This document shows positions 1 to 10,957 of a stretch of DNA of 64,000 nt, in pieces. Source of the stretch: Planctomycetia bacterium (GTDB lineage: Bacteria; Planctomycetota; Phycisphaerae; UBA1845; UTPLA1); the NCBI GenBank assembly GCA_015200345.1, contig CP054187.1, positions 2,526,470-2,590,469 on the forward strand. Direction: 5' to 3'. The position numbers and the translations under genes are program-made. How positions within the stretch are numbered: the first letter of the stretch is position 1; the number at the start of each line of letters is the position of its first letter. Below the pieces are notes generated by a model. It did no database searches. It was not told the DNA's origin and saw nothing but the letters and a program-made list of their open reading frames with translations.

Positions 1-21
1 TCCCAGTGCTTCGGTACTCAC
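1..21 (-). CDS. Start of a bacterial microcompartment shell protein (BMC-H type), cut by the left edge
   Basis: Read leftward, a GTG codon at 21-19 follows a strong ribosome binding site (GGAGGT, 32-27) with five bases between. The seven codons left in the window give V(M)STEALG. This is the usual opening of hexameric microcompartment shell proteins (the MSTEALGLIE type). The only ATG nearby (26-24) is followed at once by a stop in its frame, so GTG is the start. It lies about 100 bases downstream of another shell gene on the same strand, which supports the call. Only seven residues are visible, so the assignment rests on that short match plus context. Confidence 0.6.
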
Positions 22-124
22 CGCATACCTCCATCCAAGTCACGAAACCCATCTGATCGTGTAGTCCACATTCGTCGTCCGGCCATCTTGCGGGTGGGAC
101 GCTCACGCTACCCGGGGTATCGGG

Positions 125-748
125 TTATTTCGCGCTGCGCCCGGTCACGCCGGCGATCGCCGCTTCGGCTGCGCGATAGCCCACGTCAATGTCGCGCTCC
201 TCGCCGCCGAGGTACACGCGCCCGAAACTGCCGAACGAGCGCACTTCAAGGATGTTGATGTTCGCGGCCTTCTCTGCTTCGTTGGCCGCGAGGGCCGCAT
301 AGGCCGCCGGCTCCAGCTCCATGACATACAGCGAATGGCCTGGCAGGATCATGTTGCCATGGCGCATGCGATTGATTAACTGCGTCTGGTATGCATCGAC
401 GTGGCGGATCACCTGGCTGGAGAGGACGCGCGGCTTGATGCGGTCTTCTTCCTTCAACTCCAAGGCTGAAAGGATCGCCTGGCCCGCGGCGCGGACATCG
501 GCCTGGCTGTCGGCGTGAACTTCGAGGAGGCCGTAGAGCCGCTCGACGATCTGCATGCCGGGGGTGACGCGCGTGCTTTTCAGGGCGATATCGGTCACGC
601 GGTTGATCTCGATGCCCGGGGAAATCTCCACAAACAGCGCTGCCTGAAACGGGTTGGGCAGAAAGCCCTGCGAGACCGTCGCCTGAAACGAGGCGAACTG
701 CGGCTGGAGGCTGTCGAGGAAGGTATAGCTGCGAAGGTCCACGGCCAT
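125..748 (-). CDS. Tandem-domain bacterial microcompartment shell protein (BMC-T)
   Basis: Predicted shell protein of a bacterial microcompartment, a protein-walled organelle that encloses a metabolic pathway. The 207 residues hold two BMC-like repeats: roughly 35-100 ([20 protein letters not shown], ending in an AAGQAIL helix) and 137-198 ([20 protein letters not shown], ending in [10 protein letters not shown]). Two fused BMC domains are typical of trimeric BMC-T proteins, which form pseudohexameric tiles, often with a gated pore. The N-terminal 30 residues come before the first fold and match nothing I know. No pathway enzyme of a compartment is in the window, but the next gene on this strand looks like a BMC-H protein, so a locus probably continues to the left. 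The substrate cannot be told from here. Confidence 0.8.
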   Translation of the reverse strand: MAVDLRSYTFLDSLQPQFASFQATVSQGFLPNPFQAALFVEISPGIEINRVTDIALKSTRVTPGMQIVERLYGLLEVHADSQADVRAAGQAILSALELKEEDRIKPRVLSSQVIRHVDAYQTQLINRMRHGNMILPGHSLYVMELEPAAYAALAANEAEKAANINILEVRSFGSFGRVYLGGEERDIDVGYRAAEAAIAGVTGRSAK

Positions 749-903
749 AGAGGCGCTACGTTAGGACTGGGGCGCGAGGCTGTCAATTACCAGACGCCCA
801 TCCGAGCCGGGCCGGTTATGGCCCGGAACCTTCCGCCGCATGACTGCGTCGGCTCGGAACCGATTCTTGATCGTCTGGATCTCGGACTCGCTCGGCGAGC
901 GGC

Positions 904-909
904 TATAAT
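904..909 (+). promoter_or_regulatory. Probable -10 element of the M1 peptidase gene
   Basis: A perfect TATAAT lies 30 bases before the GTG start at 940. The best -35 candidate (TCGGAC, 882-887, spacer 16) is weak. Confidence 0.4.
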
Positions 910-939
910 GCGAATCAGGGGATCGGGGGGAAAGGTGGA

Positions 940-3285
940 GTGGTGGTGACAACTCATTGGTTTGCATTGGCGTTTTGGTGTACCGGTCTGTTCGGTCCGG
1001 TTGAGCCGTCAGCGGATCCGTGTGTTGATGCGGACGGCCAGCGGTGTGGGAAGGCCCATGCGGCGGTCCTGCGCGATCGGGCGGCGGAGCAGGATGCTGA
1101 ATCGGGGGGCGCGGCGGGAATGCGCGACGCGCTGATCGACACCGACGTGCTGCACTACGATCTGGACATTGAAATTTCAAACATCAACATCGCGAGCAAC
1201 ACGTGCACCATCACCGGCCGGAATGTGATGACCATCAAGTCGCTGGTCGATGGGTTGTCGGAGTTCACGTTTCGCCTGCGCACGCAATACACGATCACCA
1301 GCGCCCTGATCAACGGCACGACGCCGATCTCGGTCGCCACGCAAAGCACGACGACGCGCCTCGCGACGCTTGATCGCGCCTACAACGCTGACGAGGTGTT
1401 CACACTCACGATTGAATACACCGGCACGTCGTTCTCCGCCGGGTTCGGCTCCATCGAAGTGGACACGCAGACGGGCGGCAGCACGGCCGTCGTCGCGACG
1501 TTGAGCGAGGCGTGGTATGCGTATACGTGGTGGCCGGCGAAGGACGGGCCGACGAATGATGCGGGCGACAACGGCGACAAGGCGACGTTTGAGTTTTCGC
1601 TGACCGCACCGAACAACTGGGTGGTGCCGTCCAACGGCACGTTGCTCGGTGTCGATACGTTGAGCGGCGGTCGCAAGCGATACAACTGGGCTACGAATTA
1701 CCCGATGTCGACGTACCTTCTCTCATTTGCCGCGACGAATTACACAAAGTGGACGCAGACGTACACGTACCCCGGCGGCACGATGCCCGTCGAGTTTTAT
1801 ATCTATCCGAACAGTGACACGCCGGCCAATCGCGCGAGCTGGGAAAAGTGCATCGACATGCTGGCGGCGTTTCGATCGGTTTACGGCGAATACCCGTTCA
1901 TCAACGAGAAGTACGGCATTTATCATTTCAACTTCGGCGGCGGCATGGAGCACCAGACCATGACGGGCCAGGGCACGTTCTCCGAGAGCGTGACCGCGCA
2001 CGAACTGGGCCATCAGTGGTGGGGCGACATGATCACGTGCAAGACGTGGAGCGATATCTGGCTGAACGAGGGTTTCGCGACGTACAGCGAGTGCCTGTGG
2101 GAGGAGCGCAAGACCGGGTCGATCGACACGGCGGCGTATCTGGCGGCGGTGGTCGCGCGGAAGCCGTCGGTGACAAGCACGGGCACGGTTTATATTCCGC
2201 CGGCGACGGTCACGAGCGGCGGGATGAATCGCGTCTTTTCGTCGGACCTTAGCTATCGAAAAGGCGGGTGGGTGCTGCACATGCTGCGGCATGTTCTGGG
2301 CGACGCCACGTTCTTCCAGCTGCTCACGGATTATCGCGCGGCCTACGAGTTCGATGCAGCGACGACAAACGACTTCATCACCGTCGCCGAGAGCACGACC
2401 GGCCAGGACCTCGACTGGTTCTTCAACCAGTGGGTCTTCCAGCCCGGCGCGCCGACGTACAACTTCGGCTGGCAATCGCTGAACGTCGCCGGGCAGAACT
2501 ACCTCGCGGTGCGGATCGCACAGACGCACACGACGGCCGGGTATCCGAATGTGTTCACGATGCCGGTGGATCTGCGCGCCACGATCGGCGGCAGCCCGCA
2601 GACGGTGACCGTCTGGAACGATGCTCGCACCGAATGGTTCGTGGTGCCGGTCAGCGGTCCGGTGACGGCGCTGTCGCTCGACCCCGATCAATACATCCTG
2701 CGGCCTGCGCCGACGAGCGCCGCCTATCAGGCAGGCCCGCCGAAGATCGTCACGGCGGCGCCGGTGCCGGGCGCGACGGTGGACTGGGGCGCGAATCAGG
2801 TCAGCGTCTGGTTTCATACGAATGTCAATACGACCGCGGCGGACTTCACCGTCATCGGTGACGTGGTCGGCCCGGTTGCGTTCACACTGGCCTCGGGCGC
2901 GAACGTCAATCCCGTGGTGCTGAACTTCGCCGCTCCGCTCCCGCCCGACAGCTATACGCTGACGATTCGCGACACCCTGACGGCTGTGAACAGCGGCATG
3001 GCACTGGACGGCGAGATGACGGACCCGGCCAGTCCGGCGTCGCTGCCTTCGGGCGAAGGCACGGCGGGCGGCGACGCGGTGATTCGATTCAGCGTGGCGC
3101 CGTGCATTGTCGCGGCGGACATCGATGCGGATTGCGACGCGGATGAGCTCGATGTCGATTTGTTTGTGCAGGTCTTGCTCGGCGCGGACACCGATCCGGA
3201 TCACGTCGATCGCAGCGATCTGGACGGCAACGACGTGGCCGATGGCGCGGACCTCGCGCTGTTTCTTGCGGCGTATCTGCCATAA
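940..3285 (+). CDS. Secreted M1-family metallopeptidase with dockerin-like tail
   Basis: Zinc aminopeptidase of the gluzincin M1 family. The zinc site is visible as HELGH at residues 354-358 with the third ligand E377 in NEGFATYSE, giving the family's HExxH-x18-E spacing. The upstream GGGMEHQTM (about residues 330-338) corresponds to the GxMEN substrate-binding motif, with His in place of Asn. The start is one of three consecutive GTG codons, followed by a hydrophobic stretch (FALAFWCTGLFGP) that looks like a signal peptide. A beta-rich segment follows the catalytic part, and the last 60 residues form a dockerin-like pair of Ca-binding loops (DIDADCDADELD and DLDGNDVADGAD) ending in AAYLP. 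It is probably exported and may be surface-tethered through this tail. Substrates are unknown. Confidence 0.88.
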   Translation: MVVTTHWFALAFWCTGLFGPVEPSADPCVDADGQRCGKAHAAVLRDRAAEQDAESGGAAGMRDALIDTDVLHYDLDIEISNINIASNTCTITGRNVMTIKSLVDGLSEFTFRLRTQYTITSALINGTTPISVATQSTTTRLATLDRAYNADEVFTLTIEYTGTSFSAGFGSIEVDTQTGGSTAVVATLSEAWYAYTWWPAKDGPTNDAGDNGDKATFEFSLTAPNNWVVPSNGTLLGVDTLSGGRKRYNWATNYPMSTYLLSFAATNYTKWTQTYTYPGGTMPVEFYIYPNSDTPANRASWEKCIDMLAAFRSVYGEYPFINEKYGIYHFNFGGGMEHQTMTGQGTFSESVTAHELGHQWWGDMITCKTWSDIWLNEGFATYSECLWEERKTGSIDTAAYLAAVVARKPSVTSTGTVYIPPATVTSGGMNRVFSSDLSYRKGGWVLHMLRHVLGDATFFQLLTDYRAAYEFDAATTNDFITVAESTTGQDLDWFFNQWVFQPGAPTYNFGWQSLNVAGQNYLAVRIAQTHTTAGYPNVFTMPVDLRATIGGSPQTVTVWNDARTEWFVVPVSGPVTALSLDPDQYILRPAPTSAAYQAGPPKIVTAAPVPGATVDWGANQVSVWFHTNVNTTAADFTVIGDVVGPVAFTLASGANVNPVVLNFAAPLPPDSYTLTIRDTLTAVNSGMALDGEMTDPASPASLPSGEGTAGGDAVIRFSVAPCIVAADIDADCDADELDVDLFVQVLLGADTDPDHVDRSDLDGNDVADGADLALFLAAYLP

Positions 3286-3414
3286 ACAGAGCCGGGCCGC
3301 GGCAGCCCGGTGGATCTGCGCAATTAATCAGCCTCAACCTTCGAATCCCCAAACCGGCTTCGCAACGAGCCGGCTGAAACGGCTTATCCACGGTCATTCG
3401 TGATGCGTCGCCGT

Positions 3415-3443
3415 TTGTGCTGCATGGCCGTCGGCGGTATAAT
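3415..3443 (+). promoter_or_regulatory. Sigma-70-type promoter of the M16 peptidase gene
   Basis: TTGTGC (3415-3420), a 17-base spacer and TATAAT (3438-3443). The predicted transcript starts near 3450, which places the GTG at 3400 outside the message and supports the start at 3496. Confidence 0.6.
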
Positions 3444-3495
3444 CCTCCCCCGCTTCAGTCGAGCATCGAGATCCATTTTTTCGGGAGGAATCGCC

Positions 3496-6357
<2,862 letters not shown>

Positions 6358-6390
6358 CCGTTTTGCCGTCGATGAAACAGAATCCTACCA

Positions 6391-6421
6391 ACGCCCCGGT
6401 CGAGCCTGGCCGGGGCGTTTC
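6391..6421 (+). terminator. Rho-independent terminator after the M16 gene
   Basis: Nine-base-pair stem (ACGCCCCGG at 6391-6399, CCGGGGCGT at 6410-6418) followed by TTT and CGTT, 34 bases after the stop codon. Confidence 0.7.
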
Positions 6422-6440
6422 GTTGCGTGCCGGCGCATGG

Positions 6441-6482
6441 CAAAACACAACGGCCCGCCCGGCAAGGGTGCCGAGCGGGCCG
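6441..6482 (-). terminator. Rho-independent terminator of the leftward tpx / small-peptide unit
   Basis: GC stem CGGCCCGC (6451-6458) with GCGGGCCG (6475-6482). On the minus strand it runs into a TTGTGTTTTG tract (complement of 6441-6450). It lies just beyond the 43-residue peptide gene. Confidence 0.6.
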
Positions 6483-6515
6483 CGTGCGGTGTGTGTGGTG
6501 ATTTCGACAGCGGGT

Positions 6516-6647
6516 TTAGACCGCGCCGCCACCGGTGAAAATGCTGAAGACGGACGCCAGTCCGCCGAACAGCGCGTTCAACAGGTCGTTGAGAAACGCC
6601 AGAAACCCGCTCAAGAAACTGTCCAGAGAAGCCTGAAAATCAAACAT
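6516..6647 (-). CDS. Small hydrophobic Phe/Leu-rich peptide (43 aa), unknown function
   Basis: Read leftward from ATG 6647, with an AGGAG ribosome site (6660-6656) about nine bases upstream. It encodes 43 residues beginning MFDFQASLDSFLSGFLAFLN and ending in FTGGGAV. The centre is one amphipathic to hydrophobic helix rich in Phe, Leu and Ala with almost no charge, as expected for a small membrane-associated peptide. A longer reading from 6719 exists, but its first 24 residues are basic and look like shadow sequence, and the good ribosome site favours 6647. The gene lies 88 bases downstream of thiol peroxidase on the same strand and has its own terminator, which argues that it is real. I recognise no family. 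Confidence 0.5.
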   Translation of the reverse strand: MFDFQASLDSFLSGFLAFLNDLLNALFGGLASVFSIFTGGGAV

Positions 6648-6735
6648 CCCATCCGCTCCTTTCCGCGCTAAACGCGAGGTTAACGCCTTCCACCCGATTG
6701 ATCGGGCGGCCGGAGCCAAATGTTGAGTTGTCGCG

Positions 6736-7242
6736 CTAGAGCGATTTCAGGCAGGCGAGGATCGCCTCATAATTGGGGTGGCTGGCGACTTCCGGGACGT
6801 ATTCGACGTATCGGAGCTTGTCGGCCGCGTCCACGACGAAGACCGCGCGGCACAGAATGCGAAGCGACGGAATGAGCGTCCCATAGGCCTTGCCGAACGC
6901 GACCTCCTTGTGATCGCTAAGCGGCACGATCTTGCCGGTCTCGATGCCCTCGGCGCCGCAGAAGCGGTTCATGGCCATGGGCAGATCGCAGCTGATGGTG
7001 TAGCACGTGACGTTCGGCATGGCGGCCAGTTCCTTGTTGAACCGGCGCGTCTGTTCGGCGCAGACGGGTGTATCCAGTGAGGGCACGACGGAGAAGACGC
7101 GCGTCTTGCCCTTGGTTTCGCTGATGCGGAAATCATCCACGAGGCTTTTCTTCAGCACGGCGTCGGGAGCGGCGTCGCCGACTTTCAGCTCCGGGCCTTC
7201 CAGATCAAGCGGTTTGCCCTTGAGGGTGGTGGTTCGCGCCAT
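6736..7242 (-). CDS. tpx: Thiol peroxidase (atypical 2-Cys peroxiredoxin)
   Basis: Reduces hydrogen peroxide and lipid hydroperoxides with electrons from thioredoxin. The 168-residue protein has the peroxidatic cysteine C61 in PSLDTPVCAEQT and the resolving cysteine C95 in MNRFCGAEG, the same positions as in E. coli Tpx. The length is also normal. Extra cysteines (C80, C85) lie between them. The start ATG 7242 follows AAGGAGATGCACC, a good ribosome site. The thioredoxin that could recycle it is encoded divergently only 250 bases away (7494), which fits a redox pair. Confidence 0.95.
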   Translation of the reverse strand: MARTTTLKGKPLDLEGPELKVGDAAPDAVLKKSLVDDFRISETKGKTRVFSVVPSLDTPVCAEQTRRFNKELAAMPNVTCYTISCDLPMAMNRFCGAEGIETGKIVPLSDHKEVAFGKAYGTLIPSLRILCRAVFVVDAADKLRYVEYVPEVASHPNYEAILACLKSL

Positions 7243-7493
7243 GGTGCATCTCCTTGCGGTCTAACTGTCTTGGGGTTGTTTCAACTCATGCCGGACAGGC
7301 GTGGAATGGTAATCCCGGCTTCGGGCGCGCGTCAACCCGCACGATCGCACGGGGTTTTTGACGAACCGCGCGGCGCCTCCTAGAATCCCTCCGATTCACA
7401 GGCGGCGCCACGCGGTGTGATTGGACGACCGCCCATCTGTTGGCATGACAATCCAAACCACGCACACCCCAGGACCGAAGGAGGAAGGGACCG

Positions 7494-7826
7494 ATGGCTG
7501 GCGCAAACACGCTTGAATTCAACGATGACAATTTCGAGACCGAGGTGATCAAGTCCGACAAGCCGGTGCTGGTGGACTTCTGGGCCGAGTGGTGCATGCC
7601 CTGCCGCGCCCTGGGGCCGACCATCGACGAGCTGGCCAACGACTACGCCGGCAAGGTGAAGGTTGGCAAGCTCAACACCGAGAACAGCCAGCAGGTGCCG
7701 ATGCAATACAACATCCAGGCCATCCCGACGGTCATGATCTTCCACAAGGGCGAAGTCGTGCAGAAGTTTGTCGGCCTCACCGGCAAGAAGGACTTTCAGG
7801 CGGCGCTTGCGGGATTGATCAAGTAA
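7494..7826 (+). CDS. trxA: Thioredoxin with a CMPC active site
   Basis: Small cytoplasmic dithiol reductase of 110 residues. The active site is W33-C34-M35-P36-C37 rather than the usual WCGPC. The cis-proline loop is intact (IQAIPTVMIF), as is the VDFWAEW strand before the active site. The start ATG has AGGAGGAAGGG upstream. It is divergent from tpx, whose product needs thioredoxin as reductant, and it ends in a strong bidirectional terminator. Met in the second active-site position would be expected to change the redox potential somewhat; that is inference from known thioredoxin variants. Confidence 0.93.
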   Translation: MAGANTLEFNDDNFETEVIKSDKPVLVDFWAEWCMPCRALGPTIDELANDYAGKVKVGKLNTENSQQVPMQYNIQAIPTVMIFHKGEVVQKFVGLTGKKDFQAALAGLIK

Positions 7827-7880
7827 CCGCGCTTGCGTTTGCGCGATCCGGGCTTCTCATGGCGCGGGTCGATCAGATGA

Positions 7881-7920
7881 AAAAAAGCCCCGGGCAAATT
7901 GCCCGGGGCTTTGTGTTCTT
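7881..7920. terminator. Bidirectional terminator between trxA and the Cys-rich lipoprotein
   Basis: Stem AGCCCCGGGC (7886-7895) with GCCCGGGGCT (7901-7910). A six-A run precedes it (U run on the minus strand) and TTGTGTTCTT follows it, so it can stop transcripts from both sides of this convergent pair. Confidence 0.75.
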
Positions 7921-7955
7921 GCTTCAAGTGGTTCCAAGGGCAGTCGCCGCGCCTG

Positions 7956-8333
7956 CTATTTCTTCTCGCAGGAACCGCTGCAACTTGTTCCGCAGCAGCC
8001 CGAACAACCCTTGAGCCGCTTCATCTGCGCCTTGTGCTCGCCAAGGGTCAGCACATCCCCCGACACGCTGAACGGGTACATCCGCTTCTGCCCGTCCGCC
8101 ATGATACAGAGCTTGTCACCCTTCACGCAGTAGCCGCCGCTCATGGCATGCTTGCCTTTGTCGCCGTACTCCGCTTCGGCCGTGAAGGTGCCGTCGTGGC
8201 AGAAGGTGACGCGGGCAATGGGGCTGACGGTTTTGTCCGCGCCGCCCTCGCTGACCCAGGTTCCGGCGACCGGCGAACAGCCCGTCAGAGCGATCAGGCT
8301 GATTCCCGCAACGATTCGATGAATGGTTCGCAT
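7956..8333 (-). CDS. Small lipoprotein with Cys-rich C-terminus
   Basis: 125-residue predicted lipoprotein. The start is ATG 8333, eight bases or so after GAGGAG. It opens with a signal peptide (MRTIHRIVAGISLIALTGC) whose lipobox LTGC gives the lipidated Cys19. The body (GTWVSEGG, then VTFCHDGTFTAEAEYGDKG) resembles short beta-rich domains that begin with a GTW motif, and the order of strands suggests a small barrel. The C-terminus CSGCCGTSCSGSC contains five cysteines within 13 residues, which could be a metal-binding or disulfide cluster. It converges on thioredoxin. Function unknown. Confidence 0.72.
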   Translation of the reverse strand: MRTIHRIVAGISLIALTGCSPVAGTWVSEGGADKTVSPIARVTFCHDGTFTAEAEYGDKGKHAMSGGYCVKGDKLCIMADGQKRMYPFSVSGDVLTLGEHKAQMKRLKGCSGCCGTSCSGSCEKK

Positions 8334-8428
8334 GAAAGACTCCTCGTTTCCATAAAAGGTGCGCGACATGCCGAAACGTACATCGGAAGATTGTTTCACG
8401 GTCGGAGGCCGGCTGTCAAATCAGAGCG

Positions 8429-9712
8429 TCACGGTGAAGCGGGCGCGAGCTTCTGGCCGTCGGCGAGCTTGTCAACGCCATCGGCGGCGATGCGCTGGCC
8501 GGTTTTCAGACCGCTCACAATCTCGATCTGTGCGCCGCTGATCCGTCCGGTCGTGACGCGCGTCGCGCGAAGCACGCCGCCCTCGGCGAGGAAGACTGTC
8601 GCGCCGCTGCCCTCTGCCTCCACCTTGCACGCCGACCGCGGCACCCAGATCGCCTGCGCGCTCGATGCACGGTCGGTCTGCGGCTTGTCGTTGAAGAATG
8701 CCACCTGCGCGGCGCCTTCCACTCGCAGAAAGTCGTCGGGATTGTCGATGCGTACCTTGGCCTGCACCGTCGCCTTGGAGTAATTCGCGCCGGGGTCGAT
8801 CCACATCACGTGACCGTCATAGCGGCGGTCTTTGTACGCGTCGGGCGTGATGACGCAGGGCATGTCCTGGCGAATCCGCGCGATGTCCAGCTCGCTGATG
8901 TCCACCTCGACGCGCAGGGCCGTCATGTCCGCGATCACGGCGAACTGCGCGTTGGCAATCGCCCCGCGCCCGCCTTCGGCCGCCACGAAATCGCCCACCT
9001 CCACGCTGCGCTCCAAGATCACGCCTTCGATCGGCGCCACGACTTCGCAATCTCGAAGCGCCTTTTCCGCAAACGTCAGGGCCGCCTCGTCGGCCGCGAC
9101 CTGCGCCCGCGCTTCTTCCACCGCGCGCTTGGCATCAACAAACTCGATGTCCGGCGCGTCGCTCGATTGGTGCAGCCGGGCCACGCGATCGAAGTTCACC
9201 TGTTGATAAGCCAGGGCCGCGCGGCTCTTCTCGAGGTGCGCGGCCGCCTGATCGCGCATGGCGCGGTAATTCACGTCCTCAATCCGCGCGATGACCTGCC
9301 CCTTCTTCACCCGGTCGCCCTGTTCGAAACGCAGCTCGACGATCTGCCCAGAGACCTTCGTGCTGACCGAGACCTTGTGGTCTGACACGATCTTGCCGGC
9401 CGCCGTGAAGACCGGGGGGACATCGGCCGCCCCGCGCGAGGTGACGGTAATGAGTCGTACCTCCGCCGCGGCGCTGCTGCCGCCGCTTAGGCCCAGCGTC
9501 GCTGCGTCGGGCGCGAAGTACCAGAGCAGAAATGCACCGATCACGATGCCGCCGAAGAGGAAGAACCGCTTGCCGAATCGCGTGCCGGATCGGACCTGGC
9601 CGACCGCTGCCGATGGGGTGGGCTTGGACGCAGAGGCAGGCCGCTGATCCTTGTTGATCGTCAGGCTGCGAAGCTGGGCTCGGAGGTCGGTAGGCGCTTG
9701 CATGCAGACCAT
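8429..9712 (-). CDS. Periplasmic adaptor (HlyD/MacA-like) of the ABC export operon
   Basis: Membrane fusion protein of 427 residues that would link an inner-membrane transporter to the outer side of the envelope. A cytoplasmic N-terminus is followed by one membrane segment (FFLFGGIVIGAFLLWYFAP, about residues 50-68), a biotinyl-lipoyl-like half motif (KVSGQIVELRFEQGDRVKKG), an alpha-hairpin (about 150-215), the second lipoyl half (VVAPIEGVILERSVEVGDFV) and beta-barrel domains. It is the last gene of the leftward operon, 12 bases after permease A. MQAP at 9703 is an alternative start. The substrate is unknown; MacA-type systems export antibiotics, peptides or lipids. Confidence 0.85.
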   Translation of the reverse strand: MVCMQAPTDLRAQLRSLTINKDQRPASASKPTPSAAVGQVRSGTRFGKRFFLFGGIVIGAFLLWYFAPDAATLGLSGGSSAAAEVRLITVTSRGAADVPPVFTAAGKIVSDHKVSVSTKVSGQIVELRFEQGDRVKKGQVIARIEDVNYRAMRDQAAAHLEKSRAALAYQQVNFDRVARLHQSSDAPDIEFVDAKRAVEEARAQVAADEAALTFAEKALRDCEVVAPIEGVILERSVEVGDFVAAEGGRGAIANAQFAVIADMTALRVEVDISELDIARIRQDMPCVITPDAYKDRRYDGHVMWIDPGANYSKATVQAKVRIDNPDDFLRVEGAAQVAFFNDKPQTDRASSAQAIWVPRSACKVEAEGSGATVFLAEGGVLRATRVTTGRISGAQIEIVSGLKTGQRIAADGVDKLADGQKLAPASP

Positions 9713-9724
9713 TCTAGCGGGCGG

Positions 9725-10897
9725 CTAGCCCTTACGCAGGGCTTCGATCACGCGGATGCGAGCGGCTCGCAGGGCCGGGGCGACGGCCCCCGCCACGCCG
9801 ACGAGGATGGAAAGCCCGATCGCCGCGGCGACGGTTACGGGCGTGATGCGAAGCTCGTAGGCGATCACGGTCCAGGTCTGGTCCGATAGGAAATCCTGCC
9901 GCGAGCCGCTGACAAAGAGCGAACCGATCAGCCCGACCGCGCAGGCCGCGAGGCAGATGAGCAGGCTCTCGGTCAGGAATGCGACAATGACCGAGCGGCG
10001 GGAAAAGCCCAGCGTGCGGAGCATGGCGATCTCCCGCCGCCGGCTGTCTACCGAGGTGTACATGGTCGTCGCCACGGCAAAGACCGCACCCACTGCCATG
10101 ATGGCGATCAGGATCGTCGTGAGGACGACGATCTCGCGTGTCTTCGACGAGAGATCGACGTAGTAATCCGCCTCGGTCTTGGCATTCATGCGCACGGCCG
10201 GGCCGCGGATGTAGTTGATGGCCGCGGGCGCGGCGCCGGGGTCTTCGAGCCGCATGATGGCGCTGGAGGTAAAGCGGCGCAGGTAGACGTCACTGATCAT
10301 GCTGCGCGGTCCCCAGATTTCGCTTTCCAGCGCGCCGCCGCCGGCTTCGAATACGCCGACGACGGTGAAGGTTTTGTCCGTCGATCGTCCGATGGTGATT
10401 TGGCCGCCGACTTCGAGGTTGCGATAGCGTTCGCGCGCCGCGCGGCCGACGATGACCTCGTGCGCGGCGGGATTGAACATGCGTCCCTCGATCAGTTTTA
10501 CCTCGTTGTGGACGAGAAACGCGGTGTCATCGACGCCGCGCACGGCGACGTTGGCCGGGTTGCCCGGAGGAGGACGTCGCGGGATGGACGCCTGCACGCA
10601 CAATTCGTGGCTGACGAGCGGCTGGCCGTCAGGCTCACGTGCCACACCCGGCGTCTGCATCATGCGCGCGGCCTCTTCGGGGCGGATGATGCTGGTGCTC
10701 TCGGCGGTGGCGCCGGTCTGAAGGGCGACGATGTTGGCGCTCGAGCCGCTCGATTTCATCGACGCGCGGATGCCTTCGGAGAACGACAGCAGCACCGCCA
10801 GCACCGCCACGACCACCGCGACGATGACGAACGTCAGGCCGGTGCTCAACTTCCGCACGAGCAGATTTCGCCAGTTGTAGTAAAGAGGGAGTGCCAT
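9725..10897 (-). CDS. ABC transporter permease, MacB/FtsX type (copy A)
   Basis: Inner-membrane permease of 390 residues. MacB-like layout: TM1 near residues 20-42 (LTFVIVAVVVAVLAVLLSF), a large periplasmic domain (about 50-265), then three TM segments (starting at LTTILIAIMAVGAVFAVATT, SLLICLAACAVGLIGSLFVS and VAAAIGLSILVGVAGAVAPA). The end AARIRVIEALRKG is the usual FtsX-family finish. It opens MALPLYYNWRNLLVRK, nearly the same as copy A' (12206-13393, MALPLSYNWRNLLIRR), so the two are paralogues. It has no ATPase domain of its own and must use the operon's ATPase. Confidence 0.88.
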   Translation of the reverse strand: MALPLYYNWRNLLVRKLSTGLTFVIVAVVVAVLAVLLSFSEGIRASMKSSGSSANIVALQTGATAESTSIIRPEEAARMMQTPGVAREPDGQPLVSHELCVQASIPRRPPPGNPANVAVRGVDDTAFLVHNEVKLIEGRMFNPAAHEVIVGRAARERYRNLEVGGQITIGRSTDKTFTVVGVFEAGGGALESEIWGPRSMISDVYLRRFTSSAIMRLEDPGAAPAAINYIRGPAVRMNAKTEADYYVDLSSKTREIVVLTTILIAIMAVGAVFAVATTMYTSVDSRRREIAMLRTLGFSRRSVIVAFLTESLLICLAACAVGLIGSLFVSGSRQDFLSDQTWTVIAYELRITPVTVAAAIGLSILVGVAGAVAPALRAARIRVIEALRKG

Positions 10898-10957
10898 TTG
10901 AGGGTGGTCAGCGGTATAAGTTTTTGCATTTAGCCGACGAGCCTGCTCGCCGCTTCC

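Noticed and set aside
3400..3495. Upstream GTG start for the M16 peptidase
   Set aside because: A TTGTGC-17-TATAAT promoter lies within this stretch, and the downstream GTG has the ribosome site and signal peptide.
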